A stretch of 64,000 nt of DNA, from assembly GCA_016191875.1 (NCBI GenBank), contig JACPVG010000029.1, forward strand, positions 62,001 through 126,000. The letters are read 5' to 3'. The stretch is from Chloroflexota bacterium. Lineage in GTDB: Bacteria > Chloroflexota > Anaerolineae > Anaerolineales > UBA11579. The notes beneath the pieces are model-generated. The model was not told the origin of the DNA. It saw only the letters and a program-made list of their open reading frames with translations, and did no database searches. Of this stretch, positions 23,406 through 30,746 are shown piece after piece (position 1 is the first letter of the stretch; every line of letters begins with the position of its first letter). The position numbers and the translations under genes are program-made.

Positions 23406-26310
23406 GCACCTCCAGGAAGTGACGCATGACCTGCGGCGGGCCATCCGGGGCGAAGTGCGCACCGACCCGGCCAGCCGCATGCTGTACAGCACCGACGGCA
23501 GTATCTACCAGATCCTTCCGCTGGGCGTGGTCTTCCCGCGGGATACCGAGGAGCTGACCGCTATCGTTGAGATTGCTGCCCGGCACGGAGTTCCGCTGCT
23601 GCCGCGCGGCTCCGGCTCCAGCCTGGCAGGGCAGACCATCGGCACGGCGCTGGTCATCGACTGTACGCGTCACCTGAACCGCATTCTCGCCATTGACCCT
23701 GAGGCGCATACAGCCACTGTCGAGCCGGGGGTTGTTCTCAATGCTTTCAATGCCGAGGCTGGCAAATACGGCTTGCAGTTCGGCCCCGACCCGGCCTCCG
23801 CAGACCGGGCGACGTTCGGCGGCATGATCGGCAATAATTCCACCGGCGCGCACTCGATCCTTTACGGGATGACCAGCGACAACGTCCTGGCGCTGGATGT
23901 AATCCTGGCAGACGGCCGCACTGCCCGGCTGGAGGCGCAGTCCATTGGGGAGGCCGAACGCCTGGCGGCGGGCGAGGGCAGCCTGGCGGCGCTTTACCGG
24001 GCCAGCCTGGACGTACGGCGGCGATACGCCGAGGAGATCCGGGCGCGCTGGCCGAAGACCTGGAGGCGCGCTTCCGGCTATGCGCTCAACTATCTACTGG
24101 GCTGGTCGGCCAGCGCGCCGCCGCGCTGGGAGGAGAACGGGCTTGGCCCGGCTTACCCGCCTGTCCCGGACGATGGAATCAACCTTGCGCAGTTGATGGC
24201 CGGTTCAGAAGGTACGCTGGCCGTCTTCCGCCGGGCGCAGGTGCATCTGGCCCGAAGGCCCAAACACACGTGCCTGGGCGTGCTGGCCTACGACAGCATC
24301 GTGGCGGCCTGCGAGGCCACGCCCGGGCTGCTGGCGCTTGCTCCTTCGGCAGTTGAACTGATCCCGCGCGCCCTTATCAACCGGGCGCGGGCGGTGCCGG
24401 CCTACGCGGCGCGGCTGGGTTTCGTGCGCGGCGACCCGGCCGCTATCCTGGTGGTTGAATTCGCCGGAGACGACCCGCAGCGCCTGCTGGAGCAGACGCG
24501 GGCGCTGCGAACGGACGTTGTGATCGCCGAAACCACCACCCAGCAGGCCGAAGTGTGGGCGGTGCGCAAGGTGGGACTGGGGCTGCTGATGTCGGTGAAG
24601 GGCGACGCCAAGCCGCTGCCGTTCGTGGAGGACATGGCGGTGCCGGTGGAGCGGCTGGCGGAGTTCGTGCGCGGGTTCGAGCGCATTCTAGCCGAGCACA
24701 GCACAAGCGGGGACTTCTATGCGCACGCCTCGGCGGGCTGCCTGCACGTGCGCCCGCTCATCAATCTCAAGACCGAACAGGGCGTAGCGCAGATGCGGGC
24801 TATCAGCGCGGCGGTGGTGGAGTTGACGCTGGGGCTGGGCGGCGCGTTGAGCGGCGAACACGGCGACGGCCTCTCGCACGCCGAATGGCTGGCGAGGGGT
24901 TATGGCGAGAAACTGACCGCGGCCGTCGAACACATCAAGCGCGCGGCCGACCCGCACGGGCTGCTCAACCCCGGCAAGGTGATCAACAGCCAGAAGATGC
25001 ATGAGAACCTGCGCTACGGGCCGGACTACCGCGCCGAAGCTTGGCAGCCGCTCCTGGATTTCAGCAACCAGGAGAGCCTGCTGGGGGCGATCGAGATGTG
25101 CAACGGCGCGGGCGTGTGCCGCAAGGACGGCGGGGTTATGTGCCCGTCGTTTCAGGCGACGCGGGAGGAAGAACACAGCACGCGCGGGCGGGCGAACCTG
25201 CTGCGGGGGATGCTCTCGGGGCGGTTCCCGACGGCGGAACTGGCGGACGAAGCGGTGCACGACGCGCTTGACCTGTGCCTGGAGTGCAAGGGCTGCAAGG
25301 CGGAGTGCCCATCCGGCGTGGACATGGCGAAGATCAAATACGAGTACCTGCATCACTACCACCAGAGCCACCGGCGGCCGCTGCGCGATTATCTGTTTGG
25401 CTATATCGGCGGGTTCGCGCGGCTGGGACGGACACTGGGGCCGCTGGGCAACCTGGGGATGGGGCTTCTTCCAAAGAGGGCGCTGGGGTTGGCGACGGAG
25501 CGCAGCCTGCCGCGGCTGGCGGGGAAGCGGTTCAGCGTGAAGGCGCAAGGCGAGGGCGAACGGGTGCTGTTCCTGTCGGACGCCTTCACGGAGTATTTCT
25601 ACCCGGAAGTGGGCGCGGCAGCGGTGGAAATGCTCGAAGCCGCAGGCTGCGACGTGACAAAGCTGCCGCTGGTGGGCGCAGGCCGGACGCTGATTTCTAA
25701 AGGATTCCTCCCGCAGGCGCGGGCGCATGCCGTGCGGGCGCTGGCGGCGGTCGCCGCGCTGGACCCGTTAGGAACGATGCCGGTGGTCGGGGTTGAACCG
25801 TCCGAGTTACTCACGCTGCGGGACGAATACCTGGAGCTGATGCCGGGAAACGAGGTGGCGCGACGGCTGGCGAAGCGGGCGTTTCTGGTAGATGAGTTCA
25901 TGGTGCGGCCGGGGCTGGATGGGCGGCCGCGGGCGGAGCGGCTGGCGCAGGCCGGGCGGGGGCAGAAGGCGTTGTTCCACGGGCATTGCTACCAGAAGGC
26001 GCAGCCGCCGGCGGATGACGGCTACCCCAGCGGGCCGGAGGCGACGAAGGTATTTCTGGAGGGAATGGGGTATCAAGCAGAAATGATCCCGGCGGGGTGC
26101 TGTGGGATGGCGGGGTCGTTCGGGTACGAGGCGGCGCACTATGAAGTATCGATGCAGGTAGGGGAACTGGCACTGTTTCCGGCGGTGCGGGCGGCGGGGG
26201 ATGTGGCGTTGGCAGCGGCGGGCGTGTCGTGCCGGGCGCAGATCGAGGCGGGAACGGGGCGCAAGGCGGTGCATCCGGTGATGCTGCTGGCCGGTGCGTT
26301 CTCCGAGTAG
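23395..26310 (+). CDS. FAD-linked oxidase fused to an iron-sulfur reductase (D-lactate/glycolate dehydrogenase type)
   Basis: The 971-residue protein joins two modules. The first is a PCMH-type FAD oxidase (residues about 45-545, RGSGSSLAGQTIG near 80 and the GEHGDGL motif near 487) that oxidises 2-hydroxy acids. The second is a GlpC/LldE-like half with 4Fe-4S ligands CNGAGVC...MCPS (about 569-585) and CLECKGCKAECP (about 628-638), then CCG-domain motifs HCYQK (about 864) and AGCCGMAGS (about 902). Such fusions pass electrons to quinone or another membrane acceptor. Substrate (D-lactate, glycolate or 2-hydroxyglutarate) cannot be told. The start is the ATG nearest the conserved domain. An overlapping small ORF precedes it. 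Confidence 0.88.
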   Translation: MRSEHLQEVTHDLRRAIRGEVRTDPASRMLYSTDGSIYQILPLGVVFPRDTEELTAIVEIAARHGVPLLPRGSGSSLAGQTIGTALVIDCTRHLNRILAIDPEAHTATVEPGVVLNAFNAEAGKYGLQFGPDPASADRATFGGMIGNNSTGAHSILYGMTSDNVLALDVILADGRTARLEAQSIGEAERLAAGEGSLAALYRASLDVRRRYAEEIRARWPKTWRRASGYALNYLLGWSASAPPRWEENGLGPAYPPVPDDGINLAQLMAGSEGTLAVFRRAQVHLARRPKHTCLGVLAYDSIVAACEATPGLLALAPSAVELIPRALINRARAVPAYAARLGFVRGDPAAILVVEFAGDDPQRLLEQTRALRTDVVIAETTTQQAEVWAVRKVGLGLLMSVKGDAKPLPFVEDMAVPVERLAEFVRGFERILAEHSTSGDFYAHASAGCLHVRPLINLKTEQGVAQMRAISAAVVELTLGLGGALSGEHGDGLSHAEWLARGYGEKLTAAVEHIKRAADPHGLLNPGKVINSQKMHENLRYGPDYRAEAWQPLLDFSNQESLLGAIEMCNGAGVCRKDGGVMCPSFQATREEEHSTRGRANLLRGMLSGRFPTAELADEAVHDALDLCLECKGCKAECPSGVDMAKIKYEYLHHYHQSHRRPLRDYLFGYIGGFARLGRTLGPLGNLGMGLLPKRALGLATERSLPRLAGKRFSVKAQGEGERVLFLSDAFTEYFYPEVGAAAVEMLEAAGCDVTKLPLVGAGRTLISKGFLPQARAHAVRALAAVAALDPLGTMPVVGVEPSELLTLRDEYLELMPGNEVARRLAKRAFLVDEFMVRPGLDGRPRAERLAQAGRGQKALFHGHCYQKAQPPADDGYPSGPEATKVFLEGMGYQAEMIPAGCCGMAGSFGYEAAHYEVSMQVGELALFPAVRAAGDVALAAAGVSCRAQIEAGTGRKAVHPVMLLAGAFSE

Positions 26311-26641
26311 GCCATGGGCTATACGCCATTTCCTGAGGTCGACGCGAGGACGAGCGATATCGACTTCATTGTGGTGACCGAGAGGCCGGTTGATGAACTG
26401 CAATTCCACGCTCTGGCGCGGATGCATGCCGAAATCGGGGTGAACGGGCCTTGCGGAGGGTTGAGTGGCGGGCCGGGGCAAGCCCCGCCCCAACGTGGGC
26501 GGCGGAAGGAATGGGCGCAGCATGCTGCGCCCCTACGGACTACGGACAGGCGGATCGAGGGGATTGAGCGAGGGGCCGGTTTCAAACCGGCCCCTACGGA
26601 TTGGACGGAGGGGGTTTCCGGATTGACTGAGGGGATGGATA
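26311..26641. repeat. Repeat-filled gap with three palindromic REP-like units
   Basis: Between the flavoprotein and the PIG-L gene lie three palindromes. GGGGC-AA-GCCCC sits inside 26470-26491. The perfect 20-base GGGCGCAGCATGCTGCGCCC is at 26513-26532. A 23-base palindrome with 11-bp arms (GGGGCCGGTTT) around one C is at 26572-26594. The last two are each followed by CCTACGG or CTACGG. Similar GTAGGGGC...GCCCCTAC hairpins are widespread in environmental bacterial genomes. The remnant at 26314-26460 shares this gap; nothing else is seen. Confidence 0.75.
26314..26460 (+). pseudogene. Nucleotidyltransferase N-terminal remnant
   Basis: About 45 codons after ATG 26314 resemble the start of an aminoglycoside-nucleotidyltransferase-like protein: a SDIDFIVVTERP segment containing the metal-binding Asp-x-Asp (TSDIDF), followed by a helix (ELQFHALARMHAEIG). 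After roughly 26450 the similarity stops and palindromic repeat DNA begins; the frame stays open only through the repeats. The catalytic and C-terminal parts are missing, so it is a truncated remnant. Confidence 0.5.
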
Positions 26642-27451
26642 TCAGGCGTCCTGCTTAGCCTCTTTTTCTTTGCGGCGCTTTTCGCGGGCCTCGTAGATCT
26701 TTACGGGGTCACCTTTGCTCAGTTCCCAGTCCTCGTCGGATTCGAGGGTAATTACCTTAAAGGCTTCGGCGTATTCCATCTCCTTGCCTTTGGCGGTCTC
26801 CCGCGCCCATTTGGTCATTTCCTCCCCCGGGTCCCAATCCATCATCTGGCTCTTGTGGGCACGCAGGGCCTCCAATTTCGTTTCCATTGTTTCGGAAATA
26901 TCCACGTAGGTGTTGGCCTTGTCGTCCCACACGGAAATGTATACCTTACGGGGTTTGTGAGCTTTCAGTCCCTCGCGCTCCAGTTCCTGGAACACATGGG
27001 GCTGACCGGTGGCGGGGAAGGCGGCGTCGATGGCGGCGGTTGCGGCAGCGCGGTGATCGGGGTGGTTGATGTAGGTGTCTGAGGGGAAGAAGACGGTTGG
27101 GTCGCCGGCGATGATGACTTCGGGTTTGAAGCGGCGGATTTCGCGAACGAGACGTCTGCGGAGTTCCATGGTGGCTTCGACCATGCCGTCTGTGACGCGC
27201 AGGAAAACAACGTCCTTGACGCCGGCAACTTCCGCGGCGCGGCGGCTCTCCTCTTCGCGAATCTTCATCGCGTCTTCCTTGCTGATGGAGGGGTCAGCGA
27301 TGCCGCCGTCGCCACTGGTGATGAGTACGTAGCAGATGCGTGCGCCGGATTTCGCCCAGCGGGCGGTGGTGCCGGCGCAGGAAAATTCGATGTCGTCCGG
27401 GTGGGCGACGATGGCCATGGCGCTTTCAGGGATGTAGGGGGTGCCGGGCAT
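26642..27451 (-). CDS. PIG-L / LmbE-family deacetylase
   Basis: This 269-residue enzyme belongs to the zinc-dependent N-acetylglucosaminyl deacetylase family (PIG-L, MshB, BshB). The metal-site motif [13 protein letters not shown] lies at residues 16-28, and the third ligand is the histidine of NHPDHRAA near residue 128. The substrate is unknown; the C-terminus is a Lys/Glu-rich tail unlike MshB. The ATG at 27449-27451 has GGAG in the upstream sequence. It is the last gene of a minus-strand run with rpiA and pgi, separated from rpiA by about 70 bases that contain micro-repeats. Confidence 0.87.
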   Translation of the reverse strand: MPGTPYIPESAMAIVAHPDDIEFSCAGTTARWAKSGARICYVLITSGDGGIADPSISKEDAMKIREEESRRAAEVAGVKDVVFLRVTDGMVEATMELRRRLVREIRRFKPEVIIAGDPTVFFPSDTYINHPDHRAAATAAIDAAFPATGQPHVFQELEREGLKAHKPRKVYISVWDDKANTYVDISETMETKLEALRAHKSQMMDWDPGEEMTKWARETAKGKEMEYAEAFKVITLESDEDWELSKGDPVKIYEAREKRRKEKEAKQDA

Positions 27452-27471
27452 AGATAGACTCCGTGGAGGGT

Positions 27472-27507
27472 GATTGGCAAATGGTAACCGGTAATTGAGA
27501 ATTGCAG
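27472..27507. repeat. AATTGG-type micro-repeats between rpiA and the PIG-L gene
   Basis: Short degenerate units (GATTGGCAAATGG, TAACCGGTAATTG, AGAATTGCAG) fill the 70-base gap. They match in style those at 658-713, 2273-2299 and 48048-48091. Confidence 0.5.
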
Positions 27508-27521
27508 CGAGGCCTGGTGGG

Positions 27522-28214
27522 TCAGGCGGGGCGAGTGAAGTGGCGCAGGCCAGAGGGCCCGGCGACGATCAGGTCTGTGGCAAGGCCAAGGAACAGGCCG
27601 TGGGCGAGGATGCCGGCGCGGGCGTCCAGCCGGGCGGCCAGCGCCGGCGGGTCAGTGATGGGGCCAAAGCCCGCGTCAAGGATGAAATTGCCCTGGTCGC
27701 TGGTGAATGTCGCGCCGTCCGGATTGCGACGCAGGCGTACCTCGGCGCCCAGCGATTCGAGGAACGCGGACTGCACCCCCCAGCCAAACGGGAGGACTTC
27801 AACCGGCACGGGCCAGTGAGTTCCCAGGACCTGCGAGAGCTTGGATTCGTCGACGACGATGACCTGGCGCCGGCTGGCCTGGGCCACGATCTTCTCGCGC
27901 AGCAGCGCACCGCCGCCGCCCTTGATGAGGTTGAGGCGCGGATCGGCCTCATCGGCCCCGTCGATGGTCACGTCGAGAATGGGATGCTCTTCGAGCGTGG
28001 TAAGCGGGATGCCTGCCTCCAGCGCCGCTCGTTCAACCGACAATGAGCAGGGCACAGCCAGCAGGCCGGGCAACTCGCCGGCGGCGCAGCGCGCAGCGAT
28101 GCGATTCAGGGCATGGTTGGCCGTGCTGCCTACCCCGAGGCCGACCACCATACCCGGCTGGACGAATCCGGCGGCGTGATCGGCGGCACGGCGCTTGAAG
28201 TCAGTGAAGTCCAT
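27522..28214 (-). CDS. rpiA: Ribose-5-phosphate isomerase A
   Basis: RpiA interconverts ribose 5-phosphate and ribulose 5-phosphate in the pentose phosphate pathway. The 230-residue protein shows the family motifs [11 protein letters not shown] (about 24-34), [29 protein letters not shown] (about 81-109, with the catalytic Asp and Glu) and [12 protein letters not shown] (about 118-129). The length is standard. Its ATG shares one base with the pgi stop (TAATG), so the two sugar-phosphate isomerases are translationally coupled. Confidence 0.95.
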   Translation of the reverse strand: MDFTDFKRRAADHAAGFVQPGMVVGLGVGSTANHALNRIAARCAAGELPGLLAVPCSLSVERAALEAGIPLTTLEEHPILDVTIDGADEADPRLNLIKGGGGALLREKIVAQASRRQVIVVDESKLSQVLGTHWPVPVEVLPFGWGVQSAFLESLGAEVRLRRNPDGATFTSDQGNFILDAGFGPITDPPALAARLDARAGILAHGLFLGLATDLIVAGPSGLRHFTRPA

Positions 28215-29851
28215 TATCCGAGTAAGTCGGCGATCTCGGCGAGGCGGCCGACGTCTTTTTCTTCGAGCTGGAATGTGACCACATGGCGGCCGGCGGCGCG
28301 CAGGGCTTCCGCATCGCCCTGGGCCTGGGCCTGTTTGAGCAGGCCAAAGGTCAGGCTGCTTTTGGACTGGCCGGCTTCATCGGGAATCGGCGCATCCTCT
28401 TCGGGCGGGGATACGAATTGGATGAACAATCCTTTTCCGGCATCGCCCTTGTGCAGCTGGCCGGTGGAGTGCAGGTAACGCGGCCCGTACCCCACCGTGC
28501 AGGCACAGCGAGTCCGATAGGCAATGGCAGATTGAAGCGCGTGCAGGATTTCCGTCGTTGCCGGGCGAGGGGTGAGGAACGCCTGTACGGCGATGTAACT
28601 GCCTTCATCCGCCTGGGCCAGCAGGGCTTCGATGGCCTCCGCGGACAGCTCCGCGGTTTGTGCTGGAGGCAGGGCGCCCTGATGGCGGTAGGAGTCCACG
28701 ACCGCGCGGGCACGCACCTTGGCCGATTCCACGTCCGGTTGGTCGAAGGGGTTGACACCCAGTATGTGTCCCAGCACGGCAGCCGCCACTTCCCAATGGA
28801 AGAACAGCGCGCTGAGGTCGAATTCGTCTTCCAGAATGAGCGAAGTGACCGGGTGGCCGCGGCGGGCCAGGTTGGCGGCGGGCCCCAAGATGCCTTCTTC
28901 ATCGGCGTAGGCCAGGACGATAAACTGGCGGTCCGAACCGTAGCGTTCATCATCTTCGATGTTTTCGCCCACCACCGGCAGGATGCCGGTGCCCGCCTTG
29001 CCGGTGCTTTCGGCGATCAGTTGCTCGACCCAATCGGCGAAGGGCGCGAGGTCGGGGGAGGCGCGGAACGTGAGCTTGTCGCGTCCGCGTCCGACGCCAT
29101 GGCCTATGGATGCGCCCAGCGCCAATCCCAGACTGTTCTGGCTGTCCATACCGTCCTGGTGGGCGGCCCTGCGGGCCTCAGCCAGCAGGGCATCAAGCTC
29201 CACTCCGAGCAAGGCGGCCGGGACCAGGCCGAAGAACGAAAGCGCCGAATAACGCCCGCCGATATCCGGGTCGTTGAGGAACACCTGGCGGAACTTCAGC
29301 GCGCCGGCTTGCGCTTCCAGAGCCGACCCCGGGTCGGTGATAGCGATGAAGTGGCGGCCGGCGCTATGTGAGCCGACTGCGGCCTTGACATGGTTGTAGA
29401 AGTGTTTGAAGAGCGAGAAAGTCTCCACGGTGCCGCCGGATTTGGTGGAGACGATGAAGAGCGTTTCTTTGGGGTCGAGCGACTCGGTGAAACGCAGCAC
29501 TGCGCCCGGGTCGGTGCTGTCGAGGACATGCAGGTCCTGCCAGCCTTCGGCCGGGCCGAACACCCTGGCGAACACTTCGGGGGCCAGGCTGGAGCCGCCC
29601 ATGCCCAACAGCAGGGCGTGCGAAAAATCCTGCCGGGCGTCCTCGGCGAACTGGCGGAGGCCGGCGACCGCGCGGCTCATGACGCGCGGGCTGTCCAGCC
29701 AGCCCAGGCGGTTAACGATTTCCTCGGGTGAATCGGCCCACAGGGTGTGGTCTTTGCGCCACAAGCGTGCCAGGAAGTCAGCCGCTTCCAGATCGGGGAG
29801 GAGGGAATGGGGGCTTCGATCCTCGACCAGTAGATTCGATTTCAGTGCCAT
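28214..29851 (-). CDS. pgi: Glucose-6-phosphate isomerase of the transaldolase-fused type, here stand-alone
   Basis: The 545-residue enzyme interconverts glucose 6-phosphate and fructose 6-phosphate. SIS-domain motifs are visible: LLLGMGGSSLAPEVF near residue 80 and STKSGGTVET near 135. The catalytic Glu region (GVNPFDQPDVESAK) lies near 365, and the C-terminal signature GPRYLHSTGQLHKGD is near 455. This sequence type is best known as the C-terminal half of bifunctional transaldolase/phosphoglucose isomerase proteins. Here the N-terminal transaldolase half is absent and the protein starts cleanly at residue 1. It is co-transcribed with rpiA downstream and the nuclease-fold-like gene 32 bases upstream. 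Confidence 0.92.
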   Translation of the reverse strand: MALKSNLLVEDRSPHSLLPDLEAADFLARLWRKDHTLWADSPEEIVNRLGWLDSPRVMSRAVAGLRQFAEDARQDFSHALLLGMGGSSLAPEVFARVFGPAEGWQDLHVLDSTDPGAVLRFTESLDPKETLFIVSTKSGGTVETFSLFKHFYNHVKAAVGSHSAGRHFIAITDPGSALEAQAGALKFRQVFLNDPDIGGRYSALSFFGLVPAALLGVELDALLAEARRAAHQDGMDSQNSLGLALGASIGHGVGRGRDKLTFRASPDLAPFADWVEQLIAESTGKAGTGILPVVGENIEDDERYGSDRQFIVLAYADEEGILGPAANLARRGHPVTSLILEDEFDLSALFFHWEVAAAVLGHILGVNPFDQPDVESAKVRARAVVDSYRHQGALPPAQTAELSAEAIEALLAQADEGSYIAVQAFLTPRPATTEILHALQSAIAYRTRCACTVGYGPRYLHSTGQLHKGDAGKGLFIQFVSPPEEDAPIPDEAGQSKSSLTFGLLKQAQAQGDAEALRAAGRHVVTFQLEEKDVGRLAEIADLLG

Positions 29852-29883
29852 TCAGGTATGCCGTCCTTTACGCGGGAATTCTA

Positions 29884-30570
29884 TCAAACCACGCGGCGAA
29901 ACAGGTGGGCGCGGCCTTGCCGGCCGGCCAGTTCGATGGTTCCGGCCCTGGCGAGCGTCCAGGATATTTTCCCTGCCAGTGAGGCCGGGATGCGCAAGCT
30001 GGCCGCCAACTGGGCATTGGTGAACGGTTCTGGCAGGCGCGCCGGGAGCAGGGCGGCATAGTCGCCGAAACTCTTGAAGCGGCGGTCGCTCACCACGTTG
30101 AGCAGGCGCCTGGCGGCGATGCTCCACCCCTTGCGCCGCCAACTGCCACCGCCATCGTCCAACCAGACTTCTTCCATTTCCACGAAGGCCAGACAAACGG
30201 TGAGGTTCGGGTGCGGGAGCAGGTCGGCCAGGTGCATGAGTTCACGGAAGGCATCTTCGGCGCGGGCCTGTTTGGGCGAGCGGCGCGGCGGGCGGGCGGC
30301 ACCATCGCGATCCACGCGCAGAATCCACTTGAGCGCCGGCAGCGGGTGGATAAGCGTGACCGGGCGAATCGGGAGCAGCGCGGCGAGCTTGGGGCGCAGG
30401 CCGCCCAGGTTGCGGGTCTGGATCTCGATGACCTGTTCACCGCGCAAGATATCAACGATGTAACCATCCAGGGCGACCTCCTGAAGATCGCCGGGGCGGG
30501 CATAATGGGCTTTCAGGCTGGCGTGCAGGGCGCTTTCGCCCAGTGTGCCGATAGGGTTGGTGGTTGTCAT
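29884..30570 (-). CDS. Uncharacterised protein with a PD-(D/E)XK-nuclease-like N-terminus and winged-helix-like C-terminus
   Basis: I do not recognise this 228-residue protein by name. Residues 10-52 look like a PD-(D/E)XK fold core: Glu12 in an N-terminal helix (GTLGESALHASLKAHY), Asp40 in GYIVDI and Glu49-Ile-Gln51 after a hairpin (GEQVIEIQT), the E-x-Q variant of the metal site. Residues 175-228 resemble a winged helix (FTNAQLAASLRIPASLAGKISWTLARAG). The middle is basic and tryptophan-containing. A TAGAAT box sits at 30579-30584 just upstream. It heads the pgi-rpiA operon, an odd place for a nuclease. It could equally be a DNA-binding regulator with a dead nuclease fold. Confidence 0.6.
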   Translation of the reverse strand: MTTTNPIGTLGESALHASLKAHYARPGDLQEVALDGYIVDILRGEQVIEIQTRNLGGLRPKLAALLPIRPVTLIHPLPALKWILRVDRDGAARPPRRSPKQARAEDAFRELMHLADLLPHPNLTVCLAFVEMEEVWLDDGGGSWRRKGWSIAARRLLNVVSDRRFKSFGDYAALLPARLPEPFTNAQLAASLRIPASLAGKISWTLARAGTIELAGRQGRAHLFRRVV

Positions 30571-30690
30571 CTCGATCTATTCTACGTGACTTGCGCCATC
30601 CACGCTAACGAGGACATTCATGAGTCGAATCGGGGAGACCCAACGAAAATGCAATGTAATTTCAAATGACAGTATTGGGCGGCTCAGGTG

Positions 30691-30696
30691 TATAAT
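30691..30696 (+). promoter_or_regulatory. TATAAT -10 box of the hybrid-kinase operon
   Basis: A perfect TATAAT followed by CGG lies about 50 bases before the hybrid kinase ATG, predicting a leader of about 44 bases. The best -35 candidate (ATGACA at 30666-30671) is two bases farther away than the ideal spacing. Confidence 0.55.
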
Positions 30697-30746
30697 CGGA
30701 AAACTGATTGGCCAAATCGAACCAATATAACCTGAATACTACGGAT

